From contig CASDVM010000034.1 of the NCBI GenBank assembly GCA_949284415.1, forward strand, positions 1 through 56,537: a stretch of 56,537 bases of DNA, written 5' to 3'. The notes beneath the pieces were generated by a model. The model did no database searches, was not told the DNA's origin, and was given only the letters and a program-made list of their open reading frames with translations. This stretch comes from an uncultured bacterium. GTDB lineage: Bacteria; Cyanobacteriota; Vampirovibrionia; Gastranaerophilales; Gastranaerophilaceae. Shown here piece by piece: positions 26,157-34,230 of the stretch. Each line of letters opens with the position of its first letter. The first letter of the stretch is position 1. A program made the position numbers and the translations under genes.

Positions 26157-27746
26157 ATGGAAAAATATTATTTAACAACAGCAATAGATTATGTTAACGG
26201 CGCCCCGCATATCGGACATGCTTATGAAAAAATACTGACAGATATTATAGCCAGACATTATACTCAAAGATGTGATGATGTATATTTTCTTACCGGAACT
26301 GATGAGCACGGTATAAAAATTCAAAAAACGGCGGCAGAAAAAGGAATTACTCCAAAAGAACTGTGCGATGAAAATTCTCAGAAGTTTAAAGACGCATGGA
26401 AAGCTCTCGGTATTGATTATACAAAGTTTATAAGAACAACCGATGAAGAGCATAAAAAAATTGTACAGAAAATCTTTGATAAATTATTGAAACAGGGTGA
26501 TATCTATAAACATGCCTATGAAGGTTTGTACTGCACGGGATGCGAATGCTTTTTAAATCCGAAAGATTTGACCGAAGACGGACTCTGCCCCGATCACCTC
26601 AAAAAACCTGAAGTTGTTAAAGAAGAAAATTACTTTTTTAAACTTACAAAATACAAAGACGCAATAATTAAACACATCAAAGAACATCCTGATTTTATAG
26701 TTCCTGAATTCAGAGCAAATGAGGTTATAAACCAGCTGGAAGATATTCAGGACATCTCTGTTTCGCGTGCCAAATCAAATGTTAAATGGGGAATTGATGT
26801 TCTTTCAGATGATGAACAGTCAATTTATGTTTGGATTGATGCGCTTTCAAACTATATTACGGCGCTTGGATACGATACGGAAAATCCGTCCGAAAATTTC
26901 AAAAAATACTGGCCGGCTGATGTTCATGTTATAGGAAAAGATATTTTAAAATTCCACAGCATATACTGGCCTGCATTTTTGCTTGCGCTTGACCTGCCGC
27001 TTCCCAAACACATTTTTGCACACGGCTGGATAACAATAGATGAGTCAAAGATGTCAAAATCACTCGGAAATGTAATTTCTCCGACAACGGTTCTTGAAAG
27101 TTTTAATCTTGAGTATCCTGATGCTTTCAGATATTACATGGCAACATCTGCACCATGCGGACGCGATGGAAATTATTCCGATGACGATTTTAAAGAAAAA
27201 GTTAATGCACATCTGGCAAACAGCATGGGCAATCTCTTGAACAGAACCCTTTCAATGCTTGTAAAATACTTTGACGGCGAAGTGAAAGAAGAATTTAAGC
27301 TTTCATCTCATCAAGAGCTTGTTTCAGGCTCTTGCAGTCTGGCCAAAAAAGCATTGGGAACAGTTCAAATTGTTAAAAACCATTTTGATAATTTTGAAAT
27401 TGCAGAGGCAGGGTTGGAGATTACATCGTTAGTTGATGCAGCAAACAAATATGTTCAGGATAACGCGCCGTGGACTCTCGCAAAAGAAGGCAAAATGACG
27501 GAATGCGGACAGGTGCTTGTTAATGTTCTTGATATAATGTGCATTATAGCTTCTTTGATTTATCCGTACTGTCCGAATATAGCTTCTGATATGGCAAAAC
27601 AATTGTCGTTTGATTTGAGAACAAAACTGGATGATTTGACGGCAGATTCTGTAAAATGCGGAAAATTAATATCAAAAGAAGATATCAAACCTGTATTTTT
27701 ACGGCTTGATTCCGAACTTGCCGATAAATCGGCAAAAAAACAATAG
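26157..27746 (+). CDS. metG: Methionyl-tRNA synthetase
   Basis: A 529-residue class I synthetase that charges tRNA-Met in the cytoplasm. HIGH is at residues 18-21 (PHIGHAYEK) and KMSKS near 297-301 (ESKMSKSLGN). The zinc-knuckle region CTGCECFLNPKDL with CPDH, and the WIDALSNYI motif, are typical. It is a short form without the C-terminal EMAP-like tRNA-binding domain of longer homologues. AGGA is 7 nt before the ATG, and a strong terminator follows 5 nt after the stop. Confidence 0.98.
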   Translation: MEKYYLTTAIDYVNGAPHIGHAYEKILTDIIARHYTQRCDDVYFLTGTDEHGIKIQKTAAEKGITPKELCDENSQKFKDAWKALGIDYTKFIRTTDEEHKKIVQKIFDKLLKQGDIYKHAYEGLYCTGCECFLNPKDLTEDGLCPDHLKKPEVVKEENYFFKLTKYKDAIIKHIKEHPDFIVPEFRANEVINQLEDIQDISVSRAKSNVKWGIDVLSDDEQSIYVWIDALSNYITALGYDTENPSENFKKYWPADVHVIGKDILKFHSIYWPAFLLALDLPLPKHIFAHGWITIDESKMSKSLGNVISPTTVLESFNLEYPDAFRYYMATSAPCGRDGNYSDDDFKEKVNAHLANSMGNLLNRTLSMLVKYFDGEVKEEFKLSSHQELVSGSCSLAKKALGTVQIVKNHFDNFEIAEAGLEITSLVDAANKYVQDNAPWTLAKEGKMTECGQVLVNVLDIMCIIASLIYPYCPNIASDMAKQLSFDLRTKLDDLTADSVKCGKLISKEDIKPVFLRLDSELADKSAKKQ

Positions 27747-27750
27747 ATAC

Positions 27751-27782
27751 AAAAAAGGCGGTTTAGTCAAACCGCCTTTTTT
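27751..27782. terminator. Bidirectional rho-independent terminator (metG / small acidic gene)
   Basis: AAAAAAGGCGGTTT (27751-27764) pairs with AAACCGCCTTTTTT (27769-27782) around an AGTC loop. It serves the converging genes on both strands. Confidence 0.95.
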
Positions 27783-27789
27783 AAATATA

Positions 27790-28182
27790 TTATTCATCTT
27801 CTTGAGGTTTAATCAAACTTCCGACAGCTGCATACATTGCTGCTGAAATTTCTGCGGTTGATGAAAACGGCCCGTATTTTTTTATAAAATCAGCAACGTC
27901 AAATGTGTTAAGATAATTTTGTAATGCGGCTGATGATTCATCGGTTAAATTAGTTACAAACATAATATTTTTCAGATAATTTGTAGCTTTTTCTTCAACA
28001 TCATCTTCATCGTAATCAGAAGCAGAAAATTGTGCTACGTCTTTTTCTTCTTTTTCTTTTGCAGTAACACCGTATTCTTTAGTTTCTTCTTCTGCTTTTT
28101 TTTGTTGTTCTTCCTGCAGTTTGTCTTCTTCTTCTACTGCAGAAGCTGCTGATGTGTAAGCTGATACTCCCGTAATTTCCAT
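27790..28182 (-). CDS. Small acidic Glu-rich protein (130 aa)
   Basis: No family recognised. A Ser/Ala-rich N-terminus (MEITGVSAYTSAASAVEEED) leads to an extremely Glu/Lys-rich middle, probably a charged helix or coiled coil, then an acidic segment and a helical C-terminus NYLNTFDVADFIKK... SLIK that resembles the C-terminus of the protein at 5494-5862. No signal peptide or membrane helix. AAAGGA precedes the ATG. It is a stand-alone gene ending at a bidirectional terminator. Confidence 0.8.
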   Translation of the reverse strand: MEITGVSAYTSAASAVEEEDKLQEEQQKKAEEETKEYGVTAKEKEEKDVAQFSASDYDEDDVEEKATNYLKNIMFVTNLTDESSAALQNYLNTFDVADFIKKYGPFSSTAEISAAMYAAVGSLIKPQEDE

Positions 28183-28292
28183 AATACCTGTCCTTTCTTA
28201 AAAAAACTATACTTTTACAATACGTATATCGGAAAATTCATATAAAAACTTTAGAATTTTGTAAATTAATGTAAATCTTATTAATGTTATGT

Positions 28293-28298
28293 TATAAT
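28293..28298 (+). promoter_or_regulatory. -10 box of der (leaderless)
   Basis: A perfect TATAAT lies exactly 6 nt before the der ATG at 28305. No clear -35 and no Shine-Dalgarno. Confidence 0.5.
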
Positions 28299-28304
28299 AG
28301 CCGT

Positions 28305-29636
28305 ATGAGAAAACCAATTGTAGCAATAGTAGGCCGCCCGAATGTCGGCAAATCAACTTTTGTAAACCGCCTTGTCGGTTCCAGAAATTCAATAGTTGAT
28401 GATTTGCCCGGTGTAACGCGCGACAGAATATATTTTGACGTAGAATGGCAGAATAAAATTTTTACCGTAATTGATACAGGCGGAATTGTTCCGGGTGATG
28501 AAGATGAAATTATGCTGTCGATTTTTGATCAGGCAAGAATTGCCTGTGAAGAAGCAGACAAAATTATCTTTATTGTTGACGGAAAAGAAGGCGTTAACCC
28601 TGTTGATTATGATATTGCAAATATTTTGAGACAATCCGGCAAACCGGTTTTCCTTGCGGTGAATAAATCAGACAACCCTGAATCTTTAATGATGGCTAAT
28701 GATTTTTACTCGCTTGCAATCGGTGATCCTATCGGCATTTCGGCGCTGCACGGTTCAGGCGGTGTCGGAGATCTTCTCGATCTTGTAACGGAAGATTTTT
28801 CGCGCGATATTGAGGAAAATAATGATGAGACAATAAGAATAGCAATTGTCGGCAGACCTAATGCGGGAAAATCTTCAATTGTGAATGCTTTATTAAACGA
28901 AAACAGAGTAATAGTTTCTGATATATCAGGTACAACCCGCGACAGCATTGACAGTTTCGTTAAATATAACGGAAGAGACTTTGTGATTGTTGATACGGCA
29001 GGAATAAGAAAAAAATCAAAAGTCGATTGGGGTGTGGAAAAATTTGCTGTAGACAGAGCAATACGTTCAATCAGAGACTGCGATGTTGCACTCCTTGTAA
29101 TTGATGCTGTTCAGGGTATTTCCGATCAGGATAAAAAGATAGCTTCAATTATAACGGAAGCGGGAAAAGGGTTGATCATAGCCATTAATAAATGGGATTT
29201 GATAGAAGATAAGAAATCGAATACTATTAATCAATATAATAAAAAATTGTCTAATGATATTCCTTTTTTGGAATTTGCGCCGAAAATTTATATTTCAGCT
29301 GTTACAAAACAGAGACTTCACCTGATTTATACGGAAGCTGAAAAGGTTTATACAGAATGCACAAAACGTATTTCAACCGGTCTTTTGAATAAGGTTATCA
29401 AAGAAGCATATATGCTCAATCCTCCTGCATCTTCCAAAGGCAAGAGATTAAAGATTATGTATGTAACTCAGACAGGTATTCAGCCCCCGCATATCGTAAT
29501 TTTTGCAAATAATGCCGATTTGATGAAAGATCATTACAAGCGCTATATTGAAAATAAACTGCGGGAGGCATTCGGATTTTTCGGCACAACAATACGGCTG
29601 TCAGTCAGAGAACGATCTGATAAAGATAAAAAATAA
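28305..29636 (+). CDS. der: Ribosome-assembly GTPase Der (EngA)
   Basis: A 443-residue tandem GTPase required for 50S subunit maturation. G1 GRPNVGKS near residue 10, G3 DTGGI and G4 NKSD are repeated as GRPNAGKS, DTAGI and NKWD, followed by the C-terminal KH-like domain. I moved the start from the in-frame ATG at 28284 to 28305 (MRKPIVAIVGRP): homologues begin there, and the TATAAT at 28293-28298 would exclude the earlier start from the mRNA. It is divergent from the small acidic gene at 27790-28182. Confidence 0.97.
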   Translation: MRKPIVAIVGRPNVGKSTFVNRLVGSRNSIVDDLPGVTRDRIYFDVEWQNKIFTVIDTGGIVPGDEDEIMLSIFDQARIACEEADKIIFIVDGKEGVNPVDYDIANILRQSGKPVFLAVNKSDNPESLMMANDFYSLAIGDPIGISALHGSGGVGDLLDLVTEDFSRDIEENNDETIRIAIVGRPNAGKSSIVNALLNENRVIVSDISGTTRDSIDSFVKYNGRDFVIVDTAGIRKKSKVDWGVEKFAVDRAIRSIRDCDVALLVIDAVQGISDQDKKIASIITEAGKGLIIAINKWDLIEDKKSNTINQYNKKLSNDIPFLEFAPKIYISAVTKQRLHLIYTEAEKVYTECTKRISTGLLNKVIKEAYMLNPPASSKGKRLKIMYVTQTGIQPPHIVIFANNADLMKDHYKRYIENKLREAFGFFGTTIRLSVRERSDKDKK

Positions 29637-29658
29637 AAGAGGCTTTTAAGCCTCTTTT
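29635..29658. terminator. Terminator shared by convergent der and small gene
   Basis: AAAAGAGGC TTTTAA GCCTCTTTT, a 9-bp stem. It begins inside the stop codon of der (29634-29636) and ends inside the stop codon of the 51-aa gene on the other strand (29657-29659). Confidence 0.85.
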
Positions 29659-29812
29659 ATTCTTCTAAGGTTGTGATGAAATTGATATTATTAAATACAT
29701 CTATTTTACTTTCATCAATAGAAAGTTCGTATTTTTTCAAAATTTCATCATTAATAATAAATTTTTCAGCTTCCAAAATCGGTTCAATACGGGGTTCCTG
29801 TTTAATTTTCAT
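29657..29812 (-). CDS. Small acidic protein (51 aa)
   Basis: A 51-residue frame starting MKIKQEPRIEPILEAEKF and ending NNINFITTLEE. GGAG lies 8 nt upstream of the ATG. It is Ile/Glu/Lys-rich and begins 28 nt after the gene at 29840-30199, probably as its operon partner. No known domain. The ribosome-binding site, spacing and terminator support a genuine gene. Confidence 0.6.
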   Translation of the reverse strand: MKIKQEPRIEPILEAEKFIINDEILKKYELSIDESKIDVFNNINFITTLEE

Positions 29813-29839
29813 CTTTCATGCTCCTTAAAAATAAAATGT

Positions 29840-30199
29840 TTAAACTATTGCTTCTGATACGTAAGTTACCATTTCATCAAACATATTTTGAAGGGGTAAA
29901 GTAATATCAACCATTGTTTGACGTTGAATTTCAGCAAGAGTGGTTTCTGCAGACTTCACAGGTTTTGCCGTAACTTCTTCAAATTTACCCTGTTCAAGCT
30001 GTTCAAGCAAATCTGTTGAAAAATCGGTTGTACTCCTTAATGATGATAAAATAGCGCAGTCAATTCTGAACAAGTCTTCGGATGACAATTCACTGCTAAG
30101 CATTCTCTCCAGCGCGTCAATGTCATTAATATCCCTCATAATTCCATTGGCGACAGTGTTACAGTCTTGCGCCATAACATTTTCAATTTTTGAGTCCAT
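29840..30199 (-). CDS. Uncharacterised small protein (119 aa)
   Basis: No family recognised. The protein (MDSKIENVMAQDCNTVANGI) is predicted helical and acidic, rich in Leu, Ser and Glu, with no membrane helix or signal. GGAGG precedes the ATG at about 10 nt. Its upstream region contains a strong promoter (30405-30433) followed by a terminator-like hairpin (30356-30379), so expression could be attenuated. It is the first gene of a likely pair with the 51-residue protein downstream. Confidence 0.75.
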   Translation of the reverse strand: MDSKIENVMAQDCNTVANGIMRDINDIDALERMLSSELSSEDLFRIDCAILSSLRSTTDFSTDLLEQLEQGKFEEVTAKPVKSAETTLAEIQRQTMVDITLPLQNMFDEMVTYVSEAIV

Positions 30200-30348
30200 T
30201 TAAAAATTTACCTCCAATTAACTATTGCTCTGTCCGTAAATTTTATTTCGGAAATTCAGCGCAAAAACTTTAATAAATAATCATGCTTTGTTACATTAAG
30301 TTTACAAAAGCTGAAAATATTGAACCTGTGCTTTATACACTTCCCCCG

Positions 30349-30379
30349 AAAAAGAAAGTCTCGTCATTTGACAAGACTT
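30349..30379 (-). terminator. Terminator-like hairpin in a promoter-proximal leader
   Basis: On the minus strand AAGTCTTGTC pairs with GACGAGACTT (10 bp, one G-U) around AAAT, followed by TTCTTTTTC. It is about 20 nt downstream of the predicted start site, so transcripts could stop after about 50 nt. Confidence 0.6.
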
Positions 30380-30404
30380 ATAAATATACATTTACCCCAC
30401 AAAC

Positions 30405-30433
30405 TTTATAACATAAAAAAAATAGTTTGTCAA
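30405..30433 (-). promoter_or_regulatory. Near-consensus sigma-70 promoter
   Basis: Minus-strand TTGACA (30428-30433), a 17-nt spacer and TATAAA (30405-30410). It is the best-matching promoter I see in the window. It faces the gene at 29840-30199, about 200 nt away, with a terminator-like hairpin between. Confidence 0.75.
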
Positions 30434-30472
30434 GCTTTTTATTAATTAATTTATTTTTAAATTTTTAAGTCT

Positions 30473-31537
30473 CTAAATTATTTCATCAGGTTTTAATTCA
30501 AAAGCTTCCACAGCTGAATAGTCTGTAGGAAGTATAAAAACGATTTTGTCGGATGATGCCTTTTTATCAAGCTTCATTAATTCTGTCATTTTTTCAGGGT
30601 TGAATTTTGGAATTTGAGGGAATTTATATTTTTTCATTACATCTTCTGCAAGAAATTTGTAGTTTTTATCTGTTAAATTCCTTTTTACAGCAAGAGAAAA
30701 TGCAAATTTCATCCCTTCTGCGACAGCTTCGCCGTGAGTATATTTTTTATATTTTGTAATCTTTTCTATTGCGTGGCCGTATGTATGCCCGAAATTCAAT
30801 ATTCTTCTTAAATCATTTTCTTTTTCATCTTTTTCTACAACCGAAATTTTTAATTTTATACATATTTCAATGAGTTTTGAAAGAGTTTTTTCATCGCGGT
30901 TAAGTATATCACAGGATTTTTCGCTCAAAAAGTTTGTAAGGTTTAATTCTTCTTCGCAGTTACAACTTTTTTCAATAAAAGAGTATTTTAAAACTTCTCC
31001 CATTCCGGATCTGAACTGTCTTTCATCAAGTGTTTTTAAAAATTTCGGGTTTATGAAAACAATTTCAGGCTGGTAAAAAGTTCCTATAAGATTTTTGCCA
31101 AAATCAGTATCTATTGCGGTTTTTCCTCCTACAGAGCTATCAACGCAAGCAAGCAGTGTTGTCGGAATTTGTATAAATTGAATTCCTCTCATATATGTTG
31201 ATGCTGCAAAACCTGTAATATCGCCTGCAACGCCGCCGCCTATTGCAATCATTGCACTTTTGCGTGTGAGATTCATTTTCAGCGCGCGTTCCATAATTTT
31301 TTTGTATGTTTTAAAATTTTTTTCTTTTTCGCCGTCTTTCAGTATAAATTTGTTTTCTTTCGGAATCTTGAGCTGTTTTCCGTATAATTTTTCTACTTTT
31401 TCCGAGATTACGGCAAGATAAGTTTTTCCGTTTATAAAAGATAAAATTTTTTCTGCTAAATCCGTAATTTCTTCATTTTTTATTATTATAGGGTAGCTTT
31501 TTTCTTCTTGTTTAATTTTTACTGAAAGTTCAACCAT
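30473..31537 (-). CDS. aroB: 3-dehydroquinate synthase
   Basis: A 354-residue NAD- and metal-dependent enzyme, converting DAHP to 3-dehydroquinate in the shikimate pathway. Hallmarks are GGGVAGDITGFAAS, IQIPTTLLACVDSSVGGKTA, the metal-binding GHTYGHAIE and HGEAVAEGM. The gene overlaps the aroK end by 8 nt, implying translational coupling. It is convergent with nothing; a 270-nt spacer follows. Confidence 0.97.
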   Translation of the reverse strand: MVELSVKIKQEEKSYPIIIKNEEITDLAEKILSFINGKTYLAVISEKVEKLYGKQLKIPKENKFILKDGEKEKNFKTYKKIMERALKMNLTRKSAMIAIGGGVAGDITGFAASTYMRGIQFIQIPTTLLACVDSSVGGKTAIDTDFGKNLIGTFYQPEIVFINPKFLKTLDERQFRSGMGEVLKYSFIEKSCNCEEELNLTNFLSEKSCDILNRDEKTLSKLIEICIKLKISVVEKDEKENDLRRILNFGHTYGHAIEKITKYKKYTHGEAVAEGMKFAFSLAVKRNLTDKNYKFLAEDVMKKYKFPQIPKFNPEKMTELMKLDKKASSDKIVFILPTDYSAVEAFELKPDEII

Positions 31538-32045
31538 TGAGTTTTAATACTCCTATAATTTCTTCTGCTGCAGACAGCGGTGATTTTCCTGTTGTGTTAA
31601 TGGTAATATCCGCTTTGCGGTAGTTTTTTTCACGAAGCTTCAAAATTGATGCGATTTTTTCCACCGAAAAATTTTTCTTTAAAAGAGGGCGGTGATTTTC
31701 CTGTTTTATTCTTTCATAAATTTCTTCAGGCGTTGCTTTAAGATAGATTACGTAAGATGTTTCAAGCATTATTTTTCTGTTATCTTCACTTTCAAAAGCT
31801 CCGCCGCCTGCAGAGATTATATAATTTTTTTCTTTACAGAATTTTTTAATCTTTTCTGATTCCAGCATTCTGAAAAAAGGTTCGCCATGTCTGAGAAAAA
31901 TTTCTGAAATTTTTTTCTGTGTACTTTTTTCAATTTCAGCATCAATATCAACGTAGTGAAAATCGGGAAGAAGTTTGCTTAATTCTTCGCCGGTAGTTGT
32001 TTTCCCGCTTCCCATCATGCCGATAAGTGTGATATTGCTTTTCAT
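31530..32045 (-). CDS. aroK: Shikimate kinase
   Basis: A 171-residue kinase phosphorylating shikimate with ATP. Walker A GMMGSGKTTTGEEL (about residues 8-21), the shikimate-binding Asp in YVDIDAEIEKS, the Arg of FFRMLESE and the GGGA motif (ISAGGGAFES) are in place. It is the first gene of the aroK-aroB operon. No ribosome-binding site is visible; TAAAAT lies exactly 6 nt before the ATG, so the mRNA may be leaderless. Confidence 0.97.
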   Translation of the reverse strand: MKSNITLIGMMGSGKTTTGEELSKLLPDFHYVDIDAEIEKSTQKKISEIFLRHGEPFFRMLESEKIKKFCKEKNYIISAGGGAFESEDNRKIMLETSYVIYLKATPEEIYERIKQENHRPLLKKNFSVEKIASILKLREKNYRKADITINTTGKSPLSAAEEIIGVLKLNG

Positions 32046-32051
32046 AATTTT

Positions 32052-32081
32052 ATTTTACAATAAACAAAACAGCCTGCTCAA
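32052..32081 (-). promoter_or_regulatory. Predicted leaderless promoter of aroK-aroB
   Basis: Minus-strand TTGAGC (32076-32081), an 18-nt spacer and TAAAAT (32052-32057), then 6 nt to the ATG. Confidence 0.45.
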
Positions 32082-32167
32082 ATTTATATGACATCGTTTA
32101 TAACAGCACCTCTTTTTGTATTTAAGATACTATGGCTGTGAGGCAGCAGGAAGCAGCATTATAATGT

Positions 32168-32189
32168 CCCCTCGCCTATGGGAGAGGGG
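32168..32189. repeat. CCCCTC/GAGGGG hairpin in the ctpA-aroK spacer
   Basis: CCCCTC (32168-32173) pairs with GAGGGG (32184-32189), with CC/GG inside the loop. It is similar in type to the hairpin before metG. The rest of the 259-nt spacer shows no gene. Confidence 0.5.
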
Positions 32190-32304
32190 GGTTATAGGAA
32201 ATTAGGTTTATAAAAGCGCCTTTAAAATATATTGAAATTAATTCAGTATAATTAAAAGCGCTTCATGCTAGTCATAAACTGTGTTATATGGAACAGCTGC
32301 GTTC

Positions 32305-33525
32305 CTATTGGGCGGCTATTTCCTGTCCGTTAGTCATTTTGCTCAAAACTTCAACGGCTTTTTTCAATTGAAGATCATTTTTGTTTTTCACGTCTTCTTC
32401 CGTCAATTTAACCTCAATATCCGGAGTTATACCTTTTTTATTAATATCGGTGCCGTTCGGGGTTAAATATTTTTGGATTGTAATATTTATGCCTGATTCG
32501 TACGGAAGTTTGTTAATTTCCTGAACAAGCCCTTTGCCGAATGATTGTTCGCCGATGATTACGGCTCTGTGGTTATCTTTCATAGCTCCGGAAAAGATTT
32601 CTGAAGCTGATGCGGATCCTTTATTAATAAGAACAACAACCGGTTTTTTTGTATATACGCCTGCCGAGGCTCTTTGAGTTTCTTTATATCCGTCTCTGTC
32701 AACCGTGCTGACAATTGTCCCGCCGTCTAAGAACATATCTGATATGTAAATAGCATTTGTCAAAAGTCCGCCCGGGTTTGAACGAAGATCAATAATAAAT
32801 CCTTTTTTATCGCTGTTATTTGTCAGAATTGTACCGAATTCTGTCGCAGCGTTTCTGCTGATAAAAGAACTCAGCCTTATATAGCAAAGGTCATCAGGAA
32901 TTTTCATGTCTGTCGGCAGTTTTTGCGAAATTGATTTAATTTCGATTTCTGCACGGGTAATTACATATTTTTTAGGCGGGTTATCTTTGCGTTTTACAAG
33001 CAGCGTAACCTGTGTTCCCTCTTTTCCTCTGATTTTATCGGCAGCTTTGTCAACGGTGATGCCTTTTGTGCTTACGCCGTCAATTTCAAGAATTTCATCA
33101 TCAGCCTGAAGTCCAGCTTTTTCTGCGGGAGTATCTTCTATAGGCGCAATTACCATAAGTTTTCCGTCTTTAACTGCGATTTGTATACCGATACCCTTTA
33201 GCGAACCCTTAATTGAACTTGTTTCATCCGCGAATTCTTTAGGATCCAAGAATTTTGTATACGGATCATTCAAACTCGCAACCATTGTGTTAATTGCTAC
33301 GTAAGCATCTTCATTAGTATGAATTTTGCTGTCATATTTATGCCGCCATTTTGCCCAGTCCTGCTGGTTGTTTGACTGGTCGACAAACTTGTTGTTGATT
33401 AAACGCCACACATTGTCATACAAATCTATGGGCGTGTAAGCAAAGACATTATCTCTGATTACCCAGCCTGATAGGAACAAAAATGTTCCTAAAAATATAA
33501 TGCTTTTTCTCATAATGTTTCTCAT
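32305..33525 (-). CDS. C-terminal processing protease (S41 family, CtpA-like)
   Basis: A 406-residue S41 serine peptidase. It has an N-terminal signal anchor (IIFLGTFLFLSGWVI), a PDZ domain at about 105-190 (GIGIQIAVKDGKLMVIAPIED) and the catalytic segment with Ser306 in GSASASEIFSGA and Lys331 in FGKGLVQ, the Ser/Lys dyad spaced as in E. coli Prc. Likely acts in the periplasm on protein C-termini. Two nearby ATGs (33525, 33513) are possible starts; GGAGG lies 13 nt before the first, rather far. Confidence 0.93.
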   Translation of the reverse strand: MRNIMRKSIIFLGTFLFLSGWVIRDNVFAYTPIDLYDNVWRLINNKFVDQSNNQQDWAKWRHKYDSKIHTNEDAYVAINTMVASLNDPYTKFLDPKEFADETSSIKGSLKGIGIQIAVKDGKLMVIAPIEDTPAEKAGLQADDEILEIDGVSTKGITVDKAADKIRGKEGTQVTLLVKRKDNPPKKYVITRAEIEIKSISQKLPTDMKIPDDLCYIRLSSFISRNAATEFGTILTNNSDKKGFIIDLRSNPGGLLTNAIYISDMFLDGGTIVSTVDRDGYKETQRASAGVYTKKPVVVLINKGSASASEIFSGAMKDNHRAVIIGEQSFGKGLVQEINKLPYESGINITIQKYLTPNGTDINKKGITPDIEVKLTEEDVKNKNDLQLKKAVEVLSKMTNGQEIAAQ

Positions 33526-33684
33526 TCTTTAACTGTTTCCTCCAAATACTCTTAACCTTTTTGTTGCACAACTTATTTATTAAGATGTTTATTTAATAAA
33601 AAAGTTTCCTGATTTTGCAATTTTTAAGAATTAAAAGTTTTTTTTGAAAATATAATAACATAATTATGAGAAAAAAGGAAATTT

Positions 33685-33858
33685 TCATTCCGCTTTAAAA
33701 CTATTTTTATTATCGTTAAGCAGTATATATGCCATAATATCCAGCCTGCTCATAATTTCCGTATAGCTTTCCAGAGTTATTTCCAGATTGTTTTTTGCTG
33801 CTTGTTTTGTAATATCAATACTTTTGAGCATTTCTTTTTTTAAATTTTGACTAATCAT
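33685..33858 (-). CDS. Small helical protein (57 aa)
   Basis: The start at 33858 (MISQNLKKEMLKSI) is chosen since GAGG lies 9 nt upstream; the longer frame from 33903 lacks one. The protein is a single predicted amphipathic helical unit (ITKQAAKNNLEITLESYTEI) with no membrane segment. No family recognised; may be a regulator or partner of an adjacent protein. Confidence 0.55.
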   Translation of the reverse strand: MISQNLKKEMLKSIDITKQAAKNNLEITLESYTEIMSRLDIMAYILLNDNKNSFKAE

Positions 33859-33979
33859 GTAAATTACCTCAAATTTTACCTGCAATAAGATTAAGACAAA
33901 CAAAAAAATAAATCAAGAAAAAATGGAAATAAAATTAAAATAATTTTGTTTTACATAAAAAGAATGTCAATATGACTGA

Positions 33980-34008
33980 TTTTCAGAATTGTCAATAAAG
34001 CTGATAAT
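33980..34008 (+). promoter_or_regulatory. Predicted leaderless promoter of the XRE gene
   Basis: TTTTCA (33980-33985), a 17-nt spacer and GATAAT (34003-34008), then six A residues to the ATG. Confidence 0.4.
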
Positions 34009-34014
34009 AAAAAA

Positions 34015-34230
34015 ATGGATAATGAATATCTGAAGAAATTTGCTAAACATTTAAAACAAATCAGAAAAGAGAAAAATATCAAGCAGGATGACTTTTTAGA
34101 TGTAAAGGGAATTTCGCGCTCGACAATAGCTATGGTTGAGACCGCAAAAACAGATATTACTCTTTCAAAATTAAAAATTATTGCAGATGTTCTGGGGGTA
34201 AATCTCAAAGAGCTTCTGGATTTTGATTAG
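34015..34230 (+). CDS. XRE-family Cro/C1-type HTH regulator (71 aa)
   Basis: A stand-alone helix-turn-helix domain: FAKHLKQIRKEKNIKQDDFL then SRSTIAMVETAKTDITLSKL and LGVNLKELLDF, the full five-helix Cro/C1 fold and nothing else. It probably acts as a dimeric DNA-binding repressor. The preceding -10 box sits 6 nt from the ATG with no ribosome-binding site. The last 4 nt overlap the end of the metallophosphoesterase gene on the other strand. Confidence 0.88.
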   Translation: MDNEYLKKFAKHLKQIRKEKNIKQDDFLDVKGISRSTIAMVETAKTDITLSKLKIIADVLGVNLKELLDFD

